From Hyalella azteca (Eukaryota > Arthropoda > Malacostraca > Amphipoda > Hyalellidae), in NCBI RefSeq assembly GCF_000764305.2, contig NW_025941278.1, positions 868,001 through 932,000 on the forward strand: DNA of 64,000 bases. Direction: 5' to 3'. Shown in pieces: positions 11,841-24,700 of this stretch. Within the stretch, counting starts at the first letter, position 1. Each line of letters opens with the position of its first letter. Both the position numbers and the translations under genes were made by a program. The notes below the pieces were generated by a model. It had not been told where the DNA came from. It ran no database searches and saw nothing but the letters and a program-made list of their open reading frames with translations.

Positions 11841-14800
11841 CAGTCACTTGGTCGATGATGAAATGACATCATCGTATCTTTCCATGATGTAATAAACACC
11901 CACCCACACTTCATGGTCTTGACGAAGACTGAATACTAATCATGATGAGCTTGGCTTCCTTGTGTAGCTTCCGTGGACTCGAATATTATTAGTTCCTAAT
12001 TACGTTGTCTCGGATGAATATGTAATTAAAAATTCTTATCAATTAATTAACCTACTAACATAAAGAAAAAAGCTCCTTTCTTTACAGAAACGTGTGAGGA
12101 TTTTTCAATAATGACTTCAAACAGTATTTATTCAGAAATTAGTGATTTTGATACAAAATGTGTAGTTACGAGTATTTCGGCAAAGGATTGAAAAATGCCT
12201 TAAAGGTCTACTTATATTGTGTAGAAAAATAAAAAATCATATCAAATAACTCAATATATTTTAATGGGATTCAATATGATATAGTGAAATAAATATAATT
12301 TGATATAGTAGTATCAGCTATGAGTACACCTATCGCCGATCCTCAAACAACCAGTCACCGCTGCAAATGTTGACTAGAATTTTCGCGACTAGTCGCAGAA
12401 TTCGACCCCCAGCGCGACTTACCAATCTTGATTATGTTAACCACTCTGCCATCCTATCACCTACCCTACTTATCATATTGTGGAAGAAAATGTTTCTCTG
12501 GAGTTGGAAAGAGTTTTCGTAAACTTTTGGCGCAAATTTTATTTGTGCAACACAACCAGTGCCACATGCGCACATAAACATTTAAAACTAATAATTAACC
12601 ACCAAAAATTCAAAGATTCTAAACACCACCTAATATTCATAGATTAAACGCAATCTTCGTTCAAAATATTACCTATGAATACCAGTAAATTTGAAGAAAG
12701 TAACTCATAAGAATTATTCTGAACCGGCCTACATACTCGTATTTGTTTGCAAAAAAATTGTTCTTAAAATACTTACTTGAAATTTTAGTACCCTTACAAC
12801 ATTTCCAGGGAATACTTTGGATTTAGAAGTAAAAGCTGGTAGCAACGTCAAGGTATACAGACGCCATCAGCTTTCCTTGAAGGAGCTGAAGTGCATTTCT
12901 CAATATTTGAGGTTTAGCAGCCTGAAACCTGGAATTACATCACCTCTCCCTGGTACTGTTTTATGTCAACGTATAAGTACATGTCTCGTTGACACCCCAT
13001 AACCAATTGTCGACATCAGGTACACAGTCACTGGGAAATCATACAAGCCTCTGATCCCTGGACTGCCGTGTGCTCAGTGACCGATGGTCAGCCTTCGCTG
13101 TACTGCCGAAAATGCTGCAGGTAATTTGTATAATAAATTCTTGGAGATTGGTAGGGTTCTTGTGTTTACGCTATTACTGCCAATGAAATAGCCATTGGGA
13201 AACAGCAATAAGCGGTGCGTAGATATGATGACATGCCATCGCTTCTCGACAGCCACTACCTGCGCTTCTATAGGTTGTTCCTGTATGCCCGAGAAAACAT
13301 TTATTTCTGAACATTTCTAATTGAAGAATGAACTGTCCGAAGAATGGACAGCTCATTCATTGAAAGAATATGGAAATATGAATTTAAATTATTTTTAATG
13401 ATCTTGATAATAGATGCGCATGAAAATTGGCATCCGGTTAAATGATTGATTTATAAATTTATAAAAATCACATCTCTGATAATAATCACACGGGCTGTAA
13501 TATAAAAGCAAATACCACCATACCCAGTAATTAATGATATTATTTTAAAGACATGATTGTATATCAATGTTCTCGTTTGAGTTTTAGTCTAATTTTATTA
13601 GTTGAGAAAAGAACTGTTGGGGATATAAATGAATTACAGATAATATGGTCAAAACTCTACGGAGTTCGGTCTCCACATAAAACTATTTCAAAATTTATTT
13701 CCAAAATATTAGATAGATTCCGGTGACCTTGAACTTCATGGATGTTCAAGCCCTTTTTATAACTTTCTAACATTTTTATATATGTTTTTGAATATTTGTT
13801 GCCATGCACTTCACATACTTAAATAAATGCGATTCTCCCATATATGTGTTACGAAATATAAAAAAAAATGACGAATATATTTTTTTAGAAAAATTTCTCT
13901 ATCAATTTTAGGACTTGCTTTTAAAAGCTTGTCTTTCCTGGCTAGTTCTTCATATGACTCAAAATAGAAGAGCCTTGAATAAATGGTTGTGGTTATAGGC
14001 AGTAAGCCGTTTGGTGTCAGTATAGGAGGTCTCGGCTAAGGTGTAGATAGAGGCACAGGACGAGCAGTAAACGACAGCAATTTCGGAGGATGTTTGTTGG
14101 CCGAGCGAGTGTCAACACAATAAAGCCAGACGCATCTGGTCGCCTATAGAGAATAGAACTCTTCCATCTGCAGCGCGGATCACAGACACGGCAGCTTCAA
14201 GGACTGATCTTAACATTATCTTATTATAACAAACATTTTTATAATTCTTTTTATACATAATTTCATTATAATAAAGTAACAATATTTCTCCAATCATCGT
14301 GGTACAGAAATATTGTGGAAAATCATTGAATTGCGCGTACTTGAGAATATATAAAATTATTTTTTCGCACATTGGTTGTAATTTTTTTCCCTTTCAGGGT
14401 TTATCCTTGCAATCCACTACATTTATAATTTTAGAAAACAAATGCGAATGTTTGAAAGGGCTCGGAATGATATTGTCAATTGTCTGCCTTGATTCTGAAA
14501 AACGAATACGACAAATTTCCTAATCATGAAACATGTTTTTTTTTGTTCGCATATGATTCTCTCTTTATTTAATTATTTTTTATTTCAGTTAAAACTCCCT
14601 TTTACAAATCTAGCTGTTGAAAAATAAAATGCTAATTGAGAAATAAGTAACTTAAATAGCGTTTAGCGGCTAGGAGACGTTAAGAAAATGACAAAATAAG
14701 TCCGAGGATGGCGCGATTTAGTACATCACTAAATTTTGGGCAGGATCTTGAACGTTCGGAGATATTTCCAGGGCTGAGTTGATTTGTGGCGAAATATTTT

Positions 14801-16046
14801 GAAATGAAGACACAGGCGTAACCGTGTCTAACTGAGACATCGCCTTCCACTGGCACTTCCCACGGAGAGCGAGCTGCTTCAAGCTCCAGCTGTAAATACC
14901 GAATCATTTCTTTCACATCAAAAAAGGCAGTTAAGGAGAAAACCGCAATCTTTCTTGTTGCCTGGTGGGAACATTTTCCGGTCATTTAATGAAACTGGAG
15001 TAGAGAAAATCATCGAACTTCCAATCTTATTTCAACGCCTCTCGACAAAATCAGAAAACGATTAGATATCGCTGAAAAGGTTTAAAATTGATTGAAATGC
15101 CACAATCTTCCATTTTATCTCATTGTTAAAAAAACTTGTACTATTATGAGAGCTCATAAACGAATAGTATCAATATAAATTAACATACCTATTTTAATTC
15201 TGCCTTTCAATTTTCAAATCACTAATTTTATTAACTTTAGTAAACTTTTGTCATTTGAAGTTCACTGACTGTCTCACATGTGGCACTAATATTCGAAATC
15301 AATAAATTACTAGACAGCAGTCAAAACATGTATCTTTCAAAAAAACCTACTCCATAGGCTTCGAAAACCGATGATTACATGATATTCCGTTGAGCCACAG
15401 CGGCCTCAAACTGTCACCGCAGCCACTGATGATCGAAGTGTATTCCGTATAGTTTGTCTGGCTGCAGAAACAGAGAGAGCGTGGCTACGTACACTGGGCA
15501 TTGTTGGCATAACTGTGGTGACGCGAGTGGGAGCTTCACAGCAGGCAATCTCCAGACCTGCCCACTAAACTGACCAAGAACAGCCGCGCGTTCCCTTTAC
15601 ATAGAGCACATGCGTGTCAACCTTGTCACAACATAGCAGTAATTCTCTCCGAACAGGAGTGTAGCTATCGAGCGAGAGCGTTAAATCAATTACGGGCATG
15701 ACAATATGAATGTGTAATGACAGTTTGTTGTCTTACATGCACCGTCGTGCTGCATTTGTTATTTTCTTGGAATGAAATCACACTCAAGAAGAATTAATCA
15801 GTGAACTAATTATCTGTTCTAATTTTTCTCAATTTGCATCACCTACGATTATTACAGTGGTAATATATGAAGAACAAACACTTACTCAACAAATATAAAG
15901 GTACAGCGAAGAGGGCATGCAATTTAATAGGTAAATTTGCTTCTATAGTAATAGCTAGCTACCATGCAGCCCATTTACCGTTTGAAAAAGTGCATCACAA
16001 TATCAAGAAAAATCAAGTAAAACAGAGAACACAGAGATGCCAGTTC

Positions 16047-16530
16047 AACACTTCTCTTTAACTTCACTTCTTGTTTGTCTGTCTGCTACAAATCTTGTAA
16101 CGAAATTTAATACACTATTACTTATCCTATCGATCTGAAATTTTGCACACTTGCGTAACGTTGGAGACAATGCATGAATCAAATGACAAAATAAATAATT
16201 TTAAGCATACAATTATTTCAATATTAAAAAAGTGAAAAAATAATTTTTTCAGCTACAAATCTTATAATTGATATTTGCCACACTTTTGCCTGTCCAATTG
16301 ATATAAATTTTGCACACTTGTGTGAAGTTGGAGGCAATGCATGAATCAATTGACAGAATAAATAATTTTCTAACCCTATATCTATATAGGGTTAGAAAAA
16401 AATTTAAAAATTAATTTTTTTAATATTCGAAAATGAAATTAAAAATTCATTGCACATCTTTAACATTGGAGACACTGGATTCTTTAGAAGTGTTGTCTTT
16501 AAAAGTAATTTTTAAACGTATATTATTACT
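16047..16530 (+). repeat. Dispersed repeat, copy A
   Basis: This stretch matches 60644-60925 closely in the same orientation. Both begin ACACTTCTCTTTAACTTCAC, contain CTGTCTGCTACAAATCTTGT, TATCCTATCGATCTGAAATT and GGAGACAATGCATGAATCAA, and end GTAATTTTTAAACGTATATT. Copy A is longer because it carries a second, diverged pass of the middle part (about 16253-16365) and a perfect 12-bp palindrome. I see no coding domain, so it is probably a non-autonomous or fragmentary transposable element, class unknown. Confidence 0.8.
16370..16395. repeat. Perfect 12-bp inverted repeat inside dispersed repeat A
   Basis: CTAACCCTATAT and ATATAGGGTTAG flank a two-base loop. Copy B lacks it, so it was gained in copy A or lost from copy B. 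Confidence 0.85.
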
Positions 16531-17234
16531 GTCTTATGTCGCAAAAATGTACCATTCGCAATTTATAATTAAAATTCTTCAAATTAAAGCTTTAATCCGG
16601 TATAGAAGGTTGAAACCAATTCGTCAACAAGGTCAAATTTTTCCTACGATTTTTGTTACTCAGCAACAGCAAGTTTCTCACGCTCTATATGATAAGTACA
16701 AGAGAAGAAATTAACGCTGGTTTCAGAAGCACCGGCGACCATCAAAAATTGCAGATTCGTGGGTCAAACCTGAACAGATGATCATACAAGTGGTGTACCT
16801 CAATAAATTGCGGTGATAATGTTTGGGGTAATGATGGAAAATCTGTGGCAAAACTGGAACTAAATTGAAAAAGCACCATTAATGACGCGTGGTTTGAACA
16901 TACCTCATGGTTTATCAGCAATATTGTTTGCAGAATTGATTTCGAATTATTATGTTTTACAGTAACGACAATTGTAATTAAAATAGGAATTTAATTTTTC
17001 AGGAATCTTTGCAAGACGTTTTTATCCGTTACTTATAACATCTTATAAACTTGTTAAAAGATTCTCAGTATCGATGCAGTGTATAGCTACTAAATAAAGC
17101 CAGTATTACAATACAGAAAACACAATTGAATGCTTGCATTTTTATTAAATTTATCTCTTCTTATGAGAATTGAATTAAAAACGGTGGCATTTTTGTGTCT
17201 TTTTCATTGCGCAAACATATCGTCAGTTATCATT

Positions 17235-17319
17235 TGTACAAAAACGAACAATACATGTTTTATCGAAATTAAGCTGTCTTTATACATATGTACAAAAACG
17301 AACAATACATGTTTTATCG
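17235..17319. repeat. Tandem duplication, 54-bp period
   Basis: A 31-bp word beginning TGTACAAAAACGAACAATAC occurs exactly at 17235 and 17289. The identity suggests a recent local duplication. Confidence 0.8.
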
Positions 17320-17966
17320 TAAGCCGGCTGCCTCTATATACGATGATCCATAGGGGTTAAAAGAAAAGGCCTGAGCCTCCCCGCATTGCACCTGTTCCAA
17401 ACAAACAAAACAAAAAACTGTCTTCTGCACTCCCAGCAACGAAAATAGATCCGTGCGTTACGCAAGTATCGTTTCCAAAAATCGAAGCGTCGCGGTAAGT
17501 AAAACTGTCCAAACAGAGCACTTTGCCCCCTGGGAACGGTATACTCTACAGAGCCTGTAAGTAGAGCAACCTGAGATTATTGCCCCAATTTTAGTCCCGT
17601 TTCTGAAGTGTAACCGAGAGAAGGCAACCCCAAGGGACAGGGCTGCGTGTAAAGTTTGTGCGAGTCCGTCAAAACTGACCGCATCAAACAACCTGTGCGC
17701 TGAGCCTTGCCTATGTTTTGGCCGCATACAGCCATGCATTTCAACTAGAGTAACGGTTATTCTCGTCATCAAAAACATATTTTTGTGATAATCAATATTA
17801 TCTCCATGCAAAAATATATTAAGTAGAAACGATTAATACTCGTCTAGTTACTTGAACAAAGGAATACTGGGATGAAGAAAAATATTACATTCAACCCGAT
17901 TTAATGATTGATCTGATCGCTGAAGAAGCTCCAAGAAAGGAATAAAAAATTATATACATAAATATA

Positions 17967-18174
17967 TTCTCCAGAAAATATCATAATATAATACACAAAA
18001 AATATCATAATATATTACACAACAAATCATAATATTTTACACAGAAAATATCATGATATATTCCCCCCAAAAAAATCATAATATATTCCCTAGAAAATAT
18101 CATAATATGTTCCACAGAAAATGTCATAATATATTCCCTAGAAAATATCATAATATATCACACAGAAAATAACA
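17967..18174. repeat. Minisatellite, 24-bp AT-rich unit, ~9 copies
   Basis: Units share a core AGAAAATATCATAATATA preceded by TTCCCT, TTCCAC or TTACAC variants. Copies differ by a few bases. The array ends just before a GC-rich patch (18220-18320). Confidence 0.85.
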
Positions 18175-19257
18175 TATTAGCACAAGCTGTCGCGTAACAG
18201 TAAAAGCATTGCTTCATTACGGCCGCGTAAGAGGAGGCGCGTCAGCTCTGCTCTGTTGAACCTGACCGGCACCGTCACGTCTGCGCGGTGCCTCTGCCCA
18301 GACGCTGCGCAGACGCCGCCTCTGCTTACTAATTTCCAATATTAAAGTCACAAGTAAATCGTATATTTTTTGATGACTCAGAAGGATATTTTATAGATTA
18401 TTTGACACATTCTCTAAAAAACATCAGAGAAAAAAATGTAGTGGATAGCCGGCAGAAAATTTAGAGATTCAGCGCAAACTATATCGCATGAAGTTTGTTA
18501 AATATTGATGGAATTTCATAATCGAACCCTTCACATTGTACTTCGTTTTTCAATTATTAATTTGTTTTACCATTTCTCAAACACTTACTCCCGACATACT
18601 GGATATTTCCCTAATCTGTCATCAAGCTTTCCCGTGTCTCCTCGCGATGTCATAGTGTAGTTTTTCCAGCTCGTACTTCATATGCTTTCAGATCCATAAA
18701 TAATCTCTGATCTGGCCCGTAAATAACAGCTCTGTCACTCCAGTAGTAGTGTTTGGTTAGAACTAAATCTTTGATTTATGAGAACCTTTAGAAATGATGT
18801 CTAGTTTCATTCATACAGTTTGACATACTACATTTATTATGAATTTATAATGTGAGTACTGAATTAAATAAGAAGTCATCTAGCGTAATGGAATTTATTT
18901 ATTTATTATGTAATTTGCTCTCTGATTAAACTTAGAGTGTATGGGTTAATCACTATATAGGATTAGAAAAAAACAATGTTTTTTTTGACTGGTTATTTGA
19001 GATGGGAAATTATAATTTTTTTCACAAATTGGTCTCAAACAAACGAGTAAAATAGATGCTTCAGTACAACCTTTATAAATTTGAACAATGGCCTTGTAAA
19101 GGTGAAGTTATGTTAATACAATATGTCAGGGATATACAGCTTATTCACAGCATCCGCATGAGTCATAGCAGAGATTAGGCTTCCACGACGAGGATGTAAT
19201 ATTTTTTCGGATTACTCTTGAATGTTCATAATCGTGTTAATGAAAAACCTTCTTGAG

Positions 19258-19515
19258 CTTTCAACCGTAGCAATGAGTTGAACTTTTCAACGTAACTTAA
19301 GAAGATGGAGTACAATTCATCACAAATGCCGTGTCAACTCTTCAACATGACTTAAGATGATGTAGCACAATTCAGGACCATATTCAATATAAACATCAGC
19401 TTCACATTTTCAACGCGACAAATAGAGATGTAGTAATATTGAAGATCATATTCAACACATATTCCACCATCATCTTTTCAACGTGACTGAAGAATACGTA
19501 GTTCAATACAGAATA
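19258..19515. repeat. Degenerate tandem repeat, ~65-70 bp unit, 4 copies
   Basis: TTTTCAACGTGACTTAAGAA followed by GATGTAGTACAATTCA-type sequence recurs four times with drift and indels. It is an old array about 1 kb upstream of gene 2. Confidence 0.65.
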
Positions 19516-20370
19516 CGAAGGTAAGCTTCACAATAACGAGTTGCGTCGGCAATACCTAGAAAAAGCAAAATTTATAGTCTAATAGTTAATTCAGTTATGG
19601 TCAGTGCAACGAGCCTGACCACTGATACTTCGCAATTGGTTAATTGTTAAACTATAATTATTGAACAATCTCATATAAAAATTAATTTTTCAAGCTATTA
19701 ATTCAAATAGTAACGTAATTAAATATTTTAATTTATGTCAATTTATAATTATGTTAATGCATGTTTTTTTCAATTTCTGAATTTTAAAAGTAAGAGTTGC
19801 ATAATTTTATTCAAGACACAATTTTGGGAGAGCTCTTTGGTAGCTTGGAATTTCAACTGAATTTACTCCTCCAGTGCAAAGGACCGATCACCGTGTGCGA
19901 TTCAGTACAATGACTGTGTGGGTAAAAAGAAAACTGTCACCATAGCGGTTTGCCGAGGTATTCGTATCGCGGTGAAGAGTTTTAGTGACTGCAGCCAAAT
20001 AGAGATGTTAAATAACTCAGTTTAAAGGACCGAGGTTATTCCGGTCACCATAAACTTCTTTTAAAAGGACAAACTGTGGTCATAGAAAAACTTGCTGCTA
20101 TGCCGTGGGAACAATTTTCTCGCTCGAAAGTATTTAGACCGGCAGGTGAGCCACGCCTTCTGGTTTCAAGTCTGCCAATCACGTGTTAATCATTGATCCA
20201 AACCTGAACAGATGACAGTTTTAAGGCCACACACATAGGCGAGATGTTAACTATAAAACTCGAGTGTATAGTTCCTTAATGATCAGTTAACAATCTTCCG
20301 CCGGCCTGAAAGCAAGCACGCCAGCTGAGGCTAATTACACTTCAGTATGAAACATGTATGCGATCAAGCA

Positions 20371-20378
20371 TATATAAA
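20371..20378 (+). promoter_or_regulatory. TATA box of gene 2
   Basis: TATATAAA lies 148 bp upstream of the gene 2 ATG. With initiation about 30 bp downstream, the 5' leader would be about 120 nt. No splice acceptor is needed to reach the ATG, consistent with a single-exon gene. Confidence 0.55.
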
Positions 20379-20525
20379 TCACTAAAGCGTTGCCTGAAAA
20401 TATCCCTTTAGCATTGAATGACATTGAGAAGTTACTGAAGTGCAAGTAATCATTTGATCTGACTGTCTACAAACGCTCACTATTTCAATCAATAGTTATC
20501 CTAAATTGACCAACCACTGGACTCG

Positions 20526-21443
20526 ATGAATAATTTTTCTGCAGCAGAAATGAGTTTGCCAGTGCCAAGTTTTCAGTTCTTCGGCAGAGTTCCCCTGTTT
20601 CCGCCTCCGATCCCAATAGAGTTCCTGCGATCCAGAACCTCATCTGTGGACGGCACTCAGCCTCGTCTCCCTGGACCGATACCCTCGTCATCTCAATCTT
20701 CACGTGTGCGATTTCATAACACGCCGTATGCCAGAGGCTCACTAAGTTTTCTATCGGAAATCAATCACATGATTCAATCTCAAGCTCTTTTTCCAGTCAG
20801 TCAAGACAGTCAGTCTAATAGAGTCCACAAGAAACGACACTTCTGCCGTTTTTGTGGGCGAGAATTTTCCAAGAGTTACAATCTCGTTATCCACATTCGT
20901 ACTCACACTGATGAACGGCCTTTCCCTTGCAGTGAATGCGGTAAAGCCTTCAAGAGGCTAGATCATTTACGGGACCATAAGTATACTCATATGAAGAACA
21001 AACCTTTTACGTGTTCTATTTGTGGTAAGGGTTTTTGCCAAGCTCGTATCATGATGATGCATCAATCTCAACATTCTGATGCAAGTGAAATACCTAAAAG
21101 TTCAGCAGATGCTACATTAGAAAGTCGGAAAATTCCATCTCCTCCTCCATGCGTTTCTTCTACAAGCTCTTCGGGATCATCAGAAACAGAAGCGCAAGAC
21201 GGAAACGACAATTTGAACGATGAGTGTGATAAAACTAAATCACCTTCTCCACATCCAAATGATATTTATAAGAAGCCCCAAATAAAGGAAGAAAACAAGA
21301 CAAAAGTTGATGGCAAAAATTCACTTACTGGCGAAAGAAAATTTAAAATTGTATTACCTCCTCCGACGCCTGCACCCTTGCAAGTCGCCCGCACCTCTCG
21401 ACCGCCAACGCGTGGGTTTTCAATTGCTGACATCTTGTCTTGA
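20526..21443 (+). CDS. Divergent odd-skipped family three-finger transcription factor (gene 2)
   Basis: Predicted nuclear C2H2 regulator of the odd-skipped family, 305 aa, apparently one exon. A Pro/Phe-rich N-terminus ([19 protein letters not shown]) leads to [12 protein letters not shown]. Fingers lie at residues 107-127, 135-155 and 163-183, with HTDERPFPC and HMKNKPFTC linkers. Fingers 1 and 2 keep the family helices ([17 protein letters not shown]). Finger 3 reads CQARIMMMH, replacing the usual TLAVH and changing core Leu to Met. It lacks the GR-x-x-RPKK block of genes 1, 3 and 4. A long Ser/Glu/Lys-rich linker ends [14 protein letters not shown], an eh1-like Groucho motif at the extreme C-terminus. 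Most diverged of the four. The ATG at 20526 is taken as the start; a second Met at residue 9 is possible. Confidence 0.93.
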   Translation: MNNFSAAEMSLPVPSFQFFGRVPLFPPPIPIEFLRSRTSSVDGTQPRLPGPIPSSSQSSRVRFHNTPYARGSLSFLSEINHMIQSQALFPVSQDSQSNRVHKKRHFCRFCGREFSKSYNLVIHIRTHTDERPFPCSECGKAFKRLDHLRDHKYTHMKNKPFTCSICGKGFCQARIMMMHQSQHSDASEIPKSSADATLESRKIPSPPPCVSSTSSSGSSETEAQDGNDNLNDECDKTKSPSPHPNDIYKKPQIKEENKTKVDGKNSLTGERKFKIVLPPPTPAPLQVARTSRPPTRGFSIADILS

Positions 21444-21767
21444 GCTGTTATTTTACTTAGTGCGATACCAAAGATTGTATATTATAAACCATTTAATTAA
21501 CACTATTGCTGTATGATTATATTCTTAGAATTCAATCAATTTCATTATTTATTCAAACTATTTCTCTGTATTAAACTTACTCGTATAAAAATGTTTCTAG
21601 CTGCTGGCCACTGCAATGATGAAATAGAAATCTATGTTCAAAATTGTAGAATCAATGTATACTCGTATGATGCTATATTTTAGTTATTTCTTTTTGGCTC
21701 TGTCCTGGGTTATAATAATTTGGAGTCTAGACATCGATTTTCGAGACTTCCTCGCACTATATTCATG

Positions 21768-21773
21768 AATAAA
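21768..21773 (+). promoter_or_regulatory. Candidate polyadenylation signal of gene 2
   Basis: AATAAA lies 325 bp after the stop. A weaker ATTAAA variant sits near 21570. Either could serve; no transcript evidence is available. Confidence 0.4.
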
Positions 21774-24700
21774 CTTACCTGGTCTCACCGTATTAATAAA
21801 ATCGATATTTTGTTATTATGGGTCCTATTAAAAATTTCATCGTTCTATGATTGAGTTTGAATAACCTGCCTCCTTGAAGCCCACCTGTTTATTAATAATA
21901 CTGTTTATTGGATTCTATATGTTTGAATCTACAATTGTTAATTAATTGCCACACAAGCTATACATTGAAACATCAATATTTTTATTCTATAATTTTAATA
22001 TATTTTCATTAATATTTTTATTCGATTCTATAATTATTAATTGATTGCCGCATTGAAACATAGATCTATATTGATCAGCTATACACATTGAAGCATTCGA
22101 TCATCTCTTTATGCTACCAGAATATGATTTATTTATTGACATTAATATGTATCTTTGGGAAGATAGGAAAAGGCATCCAGCGACAATTAAGTTGTTATTG
22201 CATTCCAGTTCAAAATTCTTAAATTAATGCTGGAAAATAATGAAATAGAGTTTGTTTCTAAAATGATTCAAATAACATAGAAGTCAAAATAACGCTAAAA
22301 TTTTATATATAATAATTTTTTGTGGAAAGTCGTTCTCGTATTTGTCTATGTGTTCGAAATATATTAGTAATGCCGTGCTGGTCAAGTAAGCTGCTCGATG
22401 CCCATATAAAGATTTCCGGTCAACGTTCGGTCAAACGACTTCCGATCACGATTCGGTAAAGAGGAATATGACTAGCATGCATCTAATGGTCAGATGTCGC
22501 AAGCCAGATTCTTAGTAACGGCGCCTACGAAGATCAGGTTTTGAAGGGAGTACAATAAAGGCACAAGACAGGTAGCTGTGCGGGATTAGCCTCTCACGAT
22601 CGTGTCTTCAGTCCTGCATCTGGTCAGTGTCATGTGCCGAAGATCGTGATGTCCGCGCGCCATACAGAGAGGTCGGTCTAGGTATAATAAGTACCGACGT
22701 AAATACAACGGGTTTCTTGGATATAAACGCTTTTAATTTTGGTGGAAAAATTTCCATTTTTGTTACCCTGGATATTCCATAGAAACTGCTCGAGATTTTT
22801 CAAAAATATTGACTATGCAGACATTGAAGATGCAATTAAATTCACTATAAACCATCTTATATGATTGAGCTGCCCGTAATGAGCAGAAATCTTTCTAATA
22901 ATGCATTTTTTTAGCAATACCAAATTATGGGACACCTTTATCTTTATGTGGTCTCCACGAAAAATCTTTGTTAAAAAATATAAAAATGCAAAACGGAAAC
23001 ATCTACACATGTCTCTTTAAGTAATACAATTTACAACATTTGAAAAAACGTTGTCATATCTTTTTCGTTGTATTACATTCTTTTGCCTTATGAATCAGTC
23101 TGAATTCCTAGTAGAGTTTCATGCTTCGAGAGTTCCGGTTTCGATCGGCATTTATGGGGCATTTTAATCTGATCATTGATCCTGACATAATATTGAAGCT
23201 GGACGGAACATTGTCCAGAAACAATTAATATAGACTGGCGTACATTTTGCCTTGTATAATGATTACCGATAGGAAGGTTGCAGTCACGACTGAAGATATA
23301 AGCAACATCTGAATATTTTCGATCTCCACAAAAAAGACGACCTGGAATTTATTTGACATGAATTTAATAAAATGTAACGCATTCAGCATCACGTAACTGG
23401 TTTACCTAACACACGATATCACGCGAGTTTGCTCACGTTCGATTTGTGTGTAAAATTTGGATGACGCATTAGTAATTCAATTTCTGTTCTGATTTGCATT
23501 TGCATTGACCTTATCACATAAAAATTCGCTGTATTATTTATTAGCCTTCATGGAGCTGCATTTGATTAATGTAAATTAATGTAAGAACTATCTTTTCCGT
23601 TCGCTTTGTATCACACGGCTATCCTCATTTCTTGATGGTCAATAATTGCTTCGCCAGATTTCAGGTTGACTCCCTAGACTTGGTGACATCTATGTACCCC
23701 AGAGGCATGTCATACCAGCCCAAACACTGAACATGCAACTCTAATTATCAAAATATTGTGTACCGAGATCACAGTCATTTAACCAAGTCAAAGGTGAATT
23801 GAGTACCACTCGAAGAATTAAAAGGCCTGCGGGCACTTCTTTTCAAAGAGCGGTCGAGAACGCGATCTCGAGAGAATGACCACGGCTGTGTATACGATTG
23901 TTACTTCACCGATAAGTGTCAGCCAATTATATCAATCGTGAGCTTCGCCTCCGTATCCCTTTTTTGCCCGATCACAATTGTATAGGATTAAGTGGTCCTA
24001 AGATGTCAGTGACGTAGTGGATAGCCGGCAGGTTTTTTCGTATTGCCTTCGTGGTCCTTGCGATGTCGGGGTGGAAACCTTCAACCTGTAGTTATCTCAA
24101 TGCGCCTAGATCTTAATGATCAGAGGTTCCAAATGTTTCGAGCAGAGACAACTGTAATCAAAAAGATTTCGACCTAAATGCTTCCTTATTGTGCTTTTAA
24201 GCTTCGTGCTTCCCCGGCTAGGATAAGAGGCTGTTTGGGGTGATGTATGACTCTGAATGAGGCTAATAGTTGGGCAGGAACTATTATAGCTTGAGACCAT
24301 CTACCACCAGCGAACAGAAGATGCAGTTTCATGGAGTAATTCTGTTTTCTAACTGTGAGTTCAAACGGGTTGTTCGAGTACAATTTTTTTGGTCGAATTA
24401 TAGTACATTACTTGATAATTTCCTTTTAATTTAATGCTTCATATATCTAAGCTCATACTTCAGCATTCGCTAAATACAAAACTACAAAGAGGAAATTTCA
24501 CAGTCATGCATAAACGTAATCGCATTGTTCTCAAATGTACATTTTCATCGCATCAACCAAGCATCTTGCTCTCCGGAGCCGGTATTTTTATTGCGGTCGA
24601 TAGCAGCGTACATCACCGAGCATGAAGCCAGCAAGTCACGAGGCTTCAAGCTAATTCGGCAATGTTAAACGTTTGGAATTGTGCGATGGCACGATAAAAG

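Larger units (their letters stand above)
3587..20525. other. Intergenic region between genes 1 and 2
   Basis: About 17 kb with no gene I can support. Its first ~330 bp are the likely gene 1 3' UTR. It is AT-rich with scattered GC-richer patches (about 7290-7390, 9290-9480, 9870-10020, 10770-10890, 17370-17750, 18220-18320). Individually described contents are a short retrotransposon RT relic, a dispersed repeat and several tandem repeats. The open frames of 60-117 codons here have no recognisable domain or consistent splice context. The cis-regulatory DNA of genes 1 and 2 probably lies here, but I cannot delimit it. Confidence 0.6.

Noticed and set aside
16433..16714. 93-codon frame overlapping dispersed repeat A
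   Set aside because: It begins inside the repeat, copy B does not preserve it, and no domain is visible.
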